A stretch of DNA of 46,005 bases from CALMFQ01 sp964495595 (GTDB lineage: Bacteria > Pseudomonadota > Gammaproteobacteria > Burkholderiales > SCOH01): contig CAZBWH010000019.1 of assembly GCA_964495595.1 (NCBI GenBank), forward strand, positions 1-46,005. Reading direction: 5' to 3'. Numbering within the stretch: the stretch's first letter is position 1; each line of letters opens with the position of its first letter. Under the pieces are notes generated by a model, which saw nothing but the letters and a program-made list of their open reading frames with translations, was not told where the DNA came from and ran no database searches. Below are positions 41,406-46,005 of the stretch, piece after piece. Both the position numbers and the translations under genes were made by a program.

Positions 41406-43351
41406 ATGTCAGGCGTCAGCCAATTCAACCTGTTGCGCACCCAGCGCTTCCTGCCACTGTTTGTTACCCAGTTTCTGGGGGCATTCAACGATAATCTGCT
41501 CAAGAATGCCGTGGTCGTTCTGATCAATTTTCAGGGCATGCGTTTGTACGGCTGGCCGCCCGAGCAGATGATCCAGCTTACCGCTGCATTGTTCATCCTC
41601 CCCTTTTTCCTGTTTTCGGCTACCAGTGGCCAACTATGCGAAAAGTACGACAAAGCGCGCATTGCGCGGCTGGTCAAGCAAATGGAAATCGCCATCATGA
41701 CCCTGGCGGCTGCCGGGTTCTGGCTATCCAACGGCGCCATCCTGTTATCGACCATTTTCCTGATGGGCGTGCACTCAACACTGTTCGGACCACTGAAATA
41801 CTCGGTGCTGCCACAGTATCTCTCGCCCGACGAGCTGATTGGCGGCAATGGCCTGATCGAAATGGGTACCTTCGTGTCGATCATTCTCGGACAAGTTGCC
41901 GGCACATTGTTCATCACCCTGGATCAGTCGCGCCTGCTGCTGATTGCAGCCCTGTTGCTGTGTGCACTGGGCGGATATGCCTCGGCGCGCGGCATGCCCG
42001 CGGCTGTACCGAGCGCCAGCCGGCTGGTCATCGACTGGAATTTTCTCCGGCAAACCTGGCGCATCGTGCAGCATGCCCGCCAGAACCGCACCGTCTGGCT
42101 ATCGCTGATGGGGATCTCGTGGTTCTGGTTTCTCGGCGCCACCTACCTGTCAAAGCTACCCAGCTACGCCTCTGACGTACTGCACGGCGACGCTACCGTC
42201 TACACGCTGCTGATGACTTTGTTTTCGGTGGGTGTCGGCATTGGCTCGGTATTGTGCGATAAGCTGTCCGGCCGGAAAGTGGAGCTGGGACTGGTTCCGT
42301 TCGGATCAATAGGACTCTGTCTGTTCGGCATCGACCTCTACTTTGCTGCCCCCCCCCGGGCCACNNNNNNNNNNAATTTGTCAAGGTAGTTTTCGCAACC
42401 ACCACTACCTTTGCTGCCCCCCCCCTGCCACACGGCACTCTGACCTGGAGCGACCTGCTGGCCAGTCCCACCCATTGGCGTCTGATGGCCGATTTCACAC
42501 TGATAGGCGTATTTGGCGGTTTCTACATCGTACCGCTTTACGCCCTGATCCAGACCCGGACCGAACCGGAATTCCGCTCAAGAGCGATTGCGGCCAACAA
42601 CATTGTCAATGCCCTGTTCATGGTCGTTGCAGCCGGATTCGCCGCCGCACTCGCTGCTGCAGGAGTCAGCATTACCGAAGTGCTACTGGCATGCGCATTG
42701 CTGAACATCCTGGTTGCCGCCTACATCTACCTGCTGCTGCCTGAATTCCTGATGCGTTTCCTGATCTGGCTGATCACCCACACCATGTACCGGGTGCAGC
42801 ACCGTGGACTGGAACTGATACCGGACGACGGCCCGGTGGTGCTGGTTTGCAACCACGTCAGCTTCATGGATGCACTGATCATCGCTGGCGCCTGTCGGCG
42901 CCCGATCCGGTTTGTCATGGATCACCGGATATTTCGGGTACCGGTACTGAATTTCATCTTTCGCACCGGCAAAGCCATCCCGATTGCCTCGGCAAAGGAG
43001 GATGCCCAGCTCAAGCTGCGCGCTTATGACCGTATAGCCGAGGAACTTGCTGCCGGAGAAGTAGTCTGTATCTTTCCCGAAGGGAAGATCACCTATGACG
43101 GCAACATCAATGCATTCAAATCCGGCATCGAAGACATCATCCGGCGCACACCGGTTCCCGTTGTCCCCATGGCGTTGCGCGGCATGTGGGGGAGTTTCTT
43201 CAGCCGGCGCGAAGGCAGCGCCATGACGCACCGGCCGCGGCGTTTCTGGTCAAGGATCGAACTGGTGGCTGCACCAGCGGTTCCTGCGTCATCGGTGCGC
43301 GCAAGTGAATTGCAGCAAAGCGTGCAAGACTTGCGCGGAGACTGGAAATGA
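41406..43351 (+). CDS. MFS transporter fused to lysophospholipid acyltransferase, broken by assembly gap
   Basis: A fusion of an LplT-like major-facilitator lysophospholipid transporter (N-terminal, about 400 residues; FLPLFVTQFLGAFNDNLLKN) with a PlsC-type acyltransferase (C-terminal; NHVSFMDA with the HxxxxD motif, and FPEGKITYDG). Together they would flip and re-acylate lysophospholipids at the inner membrane, as Aas/LplT do in E. coli. Ten N at 42365 break the frame. The phrase tttgctg plus nine C occurs on both sides of the gap in the same codon phase, and joining at the repeat gives FAAPPLPHGTLTWSDLL without a break. So the gene is probably whole in the organism. Confidence 0.87.
42365..42374. 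other. Assembly gap (10 N) in the transporter-acyltransferase gene
   Basis: Flanked by a near-duplicate ending in nine C (42349-42357 and 42417-42425), which suggests a failed join at a homopolymer. Confidence 0.97.
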
Positions 43352-43355
43352 CATC

Positions 43356-43385
43356 TTTTCAGAGTATATGCTCTACCGTTATCAT
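43356..43385 (+). promoter_or_regulatory. Possible promoter of the lipoprotein gene with palindrome in spacer
   Basis: TTTTCA (43356-43361) and TATCAT (43380-43385) are 18 bases apart. The spacer contains AGAGTATATGCTCT (43361-43374), a 14-base palindrome with one mismatched pair, a possible operator. Confidence 0.4.
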
Positions 43386-43464
43386 GCCGAATGAATAGCC
43401 GGCCCATGAAGGCCGCCACGCCCCCCAACGGCCGGCTTTGCCCCACACCGCACTGGACTACATC

Positions 43465-45492
43465 ATGACACTGACCCGCCTTCTGCCCGCCGCACTCATG
43501 TTCTCCGCCCTGCTTGCCGGCTGTGGCTCCGGCTCGTCCGGCGGCCCGCAGTCTACCGAGACACCAAGCACACCGGGCACCGACACCAGCACCACCAATC
43601 AGAACAAACTGATGATCATCAAAGGCGTAGCGGCCTACGGCCTGCCATTGCGCGGCGCAGCAGTTACCATTATCGGCCGCAACAGCCGCGGGGTAATCGA
43701 CACCTCGGCAACGGGGGTGGCTACCGGCGAAGACGGCAGTTTTTCGATTTCAGTACCCGCCAGCTGGAAGCCTCCGCTTCTGCTTGAGGCCACGGCCAAT
43801 GTCGGCGACCGCGCTGTGGTGCTGCATTCGATCTTTGGTGATGAGTTCGATACCTCGGCGTCGACCCAGGTCATCAACATCACCCCATACACCGAGGCGA
43901 TTTTTGCCGCTGCCACCGGACAACATCCAGCCACCTTCTACAAAGCCATGCAAAGCAGCGAAACGGCCGATCAACTGATCGCCAACTCATCGGCACTGGC
44001 GGGATTAACCAAGGCGCAAATCGACGGCAAGCACATCAGCCTGCGAGCGGCGATCGCTCCCTTGCTGCAGGCCCGCAACGATAAAGGTGAGTATCTGGTC
44101 ACCCCCACCCGGCCGGACAACATCAGCCTGATCAGCACCCCGTTCTCGGCCAACCACACTGGCTTGGACAAGGCGCTCGACATGACAGCGCTGTATTACT
44201 CCAGCGACCGCACCAGACTGCAACTGGCCAACAAGGCCGCCCCTGCCAGCGGGGTCACCGTTGACATTACCGGCAAGTCCATTTCCGGCAGCATCGGCAA
44301 TCAGGTAGCCGACAGCATCGAAACCATCAATACCCTGGCAAACGAGCTGACCACCTTGTACAAATCCGGCGTCCCAAGCGAAGCCGCGCTTGGGAACTAC
44401 ATCGCCAGCAACTACCTCAACGATGGCACCGATGCGCAATCGCTCAAATCGGTACTGCGGGCAAGCGATTATGCAGGAGCGCAGTTCTCTCTCAACAACG
44501 TGAATGCCATCTACCGCGACAGCAGCAATGTTTACCGCTACGAAGCCATCTTCAAGATACGCAAGACCAACGGACTGGCTGAATTTCAGCAAACCACCAT
44601 TGCCCGGATCGATAACCGCTGGCAGTTCATTGGCAACGGCCATGCGGCACACAGCACCATCCTCTCCTATTACTCACGCAACCACGACCTGAACGGCAAC
44701 ACCTTTGCAGCCGAACCCAGCAGCACCGGCCTGATCATCCGGCTGGAACAGCCCGGCCCCGGCAACTGGTTTGCCAAAGCCACAGTTGCCGGCCCTGGCA
44801 TCAGTGACAAGGTCACACTGGTTAAAAGCAACCTGACCCGTGACAACAACGGCGTTACCAGCGGCTGCAGCATCCTGTCGCTTTCGGCAACCAACTGTCA
44901 GAACCGGATCAAATTCGACCGCGAAAGCGACTTCAATCGTGATTTTGGCTATGAATACGCCGTCAGCCTGTATCGCAACGCCAGTGATGCAACGCCGGTG
45001 CAGCAGTTTGCCGTGCGCTTGCCGACCAGGCCATACCTCTCGACCGACCCGGTGACGGCACTGTCCTCACTGACAGCCGAACGCATCCTGGACAAGAACA
45101 CCGGCGCCACCGAAGCCTCGCCCACGCTGGCCGCGCTACGCAACTACAACGGCGGCGACCTTCCCGTGTACTGGCGCAAGGGATTGGCCAATGATACCGG
45201 CTACACCTACTTCATTGGTCTGGACATCGACATCTGCGAACAAGGGCAACTCACCACCCGGCAGGCCGTCACTTACGGCGACTATCTGGACAACGCGGGC
45301 AACCGGACAGTCACCTTCAGCACCCGGATTACCGAAGAAACCAACGATTACGCCTACTTGCGGGTATTTCCCGCGCTTACCGGGCTGGAAGCCAACATCC
45401 GCCGCCGTGACCTGCGGGTATTTGCCCAAGACGAAAACAACCGTGTTTACTACGCCAGCTACACCAATGCCACTTCAGTGAACTGCCAGTAG
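43465..45492 (+). CDS. Large lipoprotein with carboxypeptidase regulatory-like domain, function unknown
   Basis: A 675-residue predicted lipoprotein. The ATG at 43465 is chosen because it gives a perfect lipoprotein signal: MTLTRLLPAALMFSALLAGC with lipid-bearing Cys20. A Ser/Thr/Gly-rich linker (21-50) follows. Then comes a beta-sandwich reminiscent of carboxypeptidase regulatory-like domains (GLPLRGAAVTIIGRNSRG to ATGEDGSFSISVPASW), a helical region after ITPYTEAIFAAATG, a middle stretch resembling an NTF2/SnoaL-like fold (YRYEAIFKIRKTNG, RIDNRWQFIGNG), and a beta-rich C-terminus with several cysteines. No enzyme motif is recognised. It follows the acyltransferase fusion by 113 bases with its own possible promoter. 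Confidence 0.85.
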   Translation: MTLTRLLPAALMFSALLAGCGSGSSGGPQSTETPSTPGTDTSTTNQNKLMIIKGVAAYGLPLRGAAVTIIGRNSRGVIDTSATGVATGEDGSFSISVPASWKPPLLLEATANVGDRAVVLHSIFGDEFDTSASTQVINITPYTEAIFAAATGQHPATFYKAMQSSETADQLIANSSALAGLTKAQIDGKHISLRAAIAPLLQARNDKGEYLVTPTRPDNISLISTPFSANHTGLDKALDMTALYYSSDRTRLQLANKAAPASGVTVDITGKSISGSIGNQVADSIETINTLANELTTLYKSGVPSEAALGNYIASNYLNDGTDAQSLKSVLRASDYAGAQFSLNNVNAIYRDSSNVYRYEAIFKIRKTNGLAEFQQTTIARIDNRWQFIGNGHAAHSTILSYYSRNHDLNGNTFAAEPSSTGLIIRLEQPGPGNWFAKATVAGPGISDKVTLVKSNLTRDNNGVTSGCSILSLSATNCQNRIKFDRESDFNRDFGYEYAVSLYRNASDATPVQQFAVRLPTRPYLSTDPVTALSSLTAERILDKNTGATEASPTLAALRNYNGGDLPVYWRKGLANDTGYTYFIGLDIDICEQGQLTTRQAVTYGDYLDNAGNRTVTFSTRITEETNDYAYLRVFPALTGLEANIRRRDLRVFAQDENNRVYYASYTNATSVNCQ

Positions 45493-45541
45493 CGCCAGGC
45501 AACAAAGGGCATGGTCACCCTGCATCGTTGACTGTGCCCGT

Positions 45542-46005
45542 TCAGCTTCGCAGCAAATCCTGCAAGCGGCTGGATGCGCCGTGCGCCTCAGCCACAATTC
45601 TGGTCATCAGTTCGACAACCGTCGGCACATCGTCGATCAAGCCCTGCACCTGACCGATCATCTGCACACCACTGGTCAGATCCCCCCGCTCGGTGGCCTG
45701 AATGAACCGCGGCGTCGCGGCACCAAAATAGGCGATCTGCATCAGAATCGCCGGCCCCTTGGCCAAGGTGCCCAGCAGTACCCGCGAAATCGGCACCTGC
45801 AGCTTGCTGGCGGCTCCCCAGGCATGAAACAAGGCCGCGAGCGGCCCCATTGGCCGCCTGAGCAGGCGTTGGGTAAAAGAAGTCTTCATCACCCGGCAAG
45901 GCATGCCATCAAAATGGGTCGAATACAGGGTATCGGCAACCGTTGCGCTCGCCACGGCCGTCTTGGCGTTGGCATGCAAAGGGCTTTCGCGGGTCATGGC
46001 AAAAC
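45542..46005 (-). CDS. Nitronate monooxygenase-like FMN oxidoreductase, C-terminal part
   Basis: The last 153 residues of a 2-nitropropane dioxygenase/nitronate monooxygenase family flavoenzyme; the N-terminal FMN-binding barrel lies beyond the window. The frame is open to the edge and reads RFAMTRESPLHANAKTAV, the position where relatives have the strongly conserved GTRF(x)xTxExxxH segment, then FDGMPCRVMKTSFTQRLL. The end (QVQGLIDDVPTVVELMTRIVAEA) matches the usual C-terminal helix of the family. Conversion of nitronates or another enoyl-type substrate cannot be decided from this part. It converges with the lipoprotein gene. Confidence 0.85.
   Translation of the reverse strand, partial: FAMTRESPLHANAKTAVASATVADTLYSTHFDGMPCRVMKTSFTQRLLRRPMGPLAALFHAWGAASKLQVPISRVLLGTLAKGPAILMQIAYFGAATPRFIQATERGDLTSGVQMIGQVQGLIDDVPTVVELMTRIVAEAHGASSRLQDLLRS

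Overview
The window looks like an ordinary chromosomal segment of a Gram-negative betaproteobacterium, most likely of the order Neisseriales (Chromobacteriaceae-like). The inference rests on gene order: rpoE-rseA-rseB-mucD-glutaredoxin-lepA-lepB-DUF4845-rnc-era-recO-pdxJ-acpS-nagZ, gmk-rpoZ-spoT, thiS-thiG-trmB, yciB-yciI-bolA-PPIase and tyrS-M23 peptidase-anmK. The DNA is moderately GC-rich. There are two 10-N assembly gaps (28357-28366 and 42365-42374), so this is a draft scaffold.

Region by region. 1-6076: a cut-off PHP phosphatase/exonuclease gene; a plus-strand group yciB, yciI, bolA-like and a periplasmic parvulin; a small unknown gene; and on the minus strand Dyp-type peroxidase, radA and a DUF4124 protein. 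6077-8290: a small decayed integrative element next to tRNA-Leu(UAG). It holds a frameshifted P4-type tyrosine integrase, an AlpA-like regulator, iterated short repeats at both promoters and an 88-bp imperfect palindrome that appears to cut into the regulator gene. 8287-13435 (minus): tRNA-Leu, trmB, thiG, thiS, spoT, rpoZ, gmk. 13604-15511 (plus): a glutathione S-transferase and a membrane GGDEF diguanylate cyclase. 15567-28436 (minus): a His-rich cation-efflux protein, then the long conserved block from nagZ back to rpoE that joins envelope-stress control (sigma-E, RseA, RseB, MucD), secretion (LepB), translation/ribosome functions (LepA, Era, RNase III) and cofactor genes.

28769-37260: nadB on the plus strand, then on the minus strand the late flagellar cluster fliKLMNOPQR, preceded by a good sigma-54 promoter and followed by a YgfX-like membrane protein gene that overlaps or abuts fliR. 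37415-46005: tyrS (minus), then on the plus strand an M23 peptidase, anmK, an MFS transporter-acyltransferase fusion interrupted by a gap, and a large lipoprotein of unknown role; the window closes with the 3' part of a nitronate monooxygenase-like gene on the minus strand.

I found no CRISPR array, rRNA or intact mobile element, and no convincing new multi-gene system. The points most worth a second look are the tRNA-Leu element remnant and its repeats, the palindrome in the Dyp peroxidase promoter, the 11-G tract inside fliK, the duplicated sequence around the gap in the transporter-acyltransferase gene, and the unexplained 14-codon insertion at the rpoE gap.
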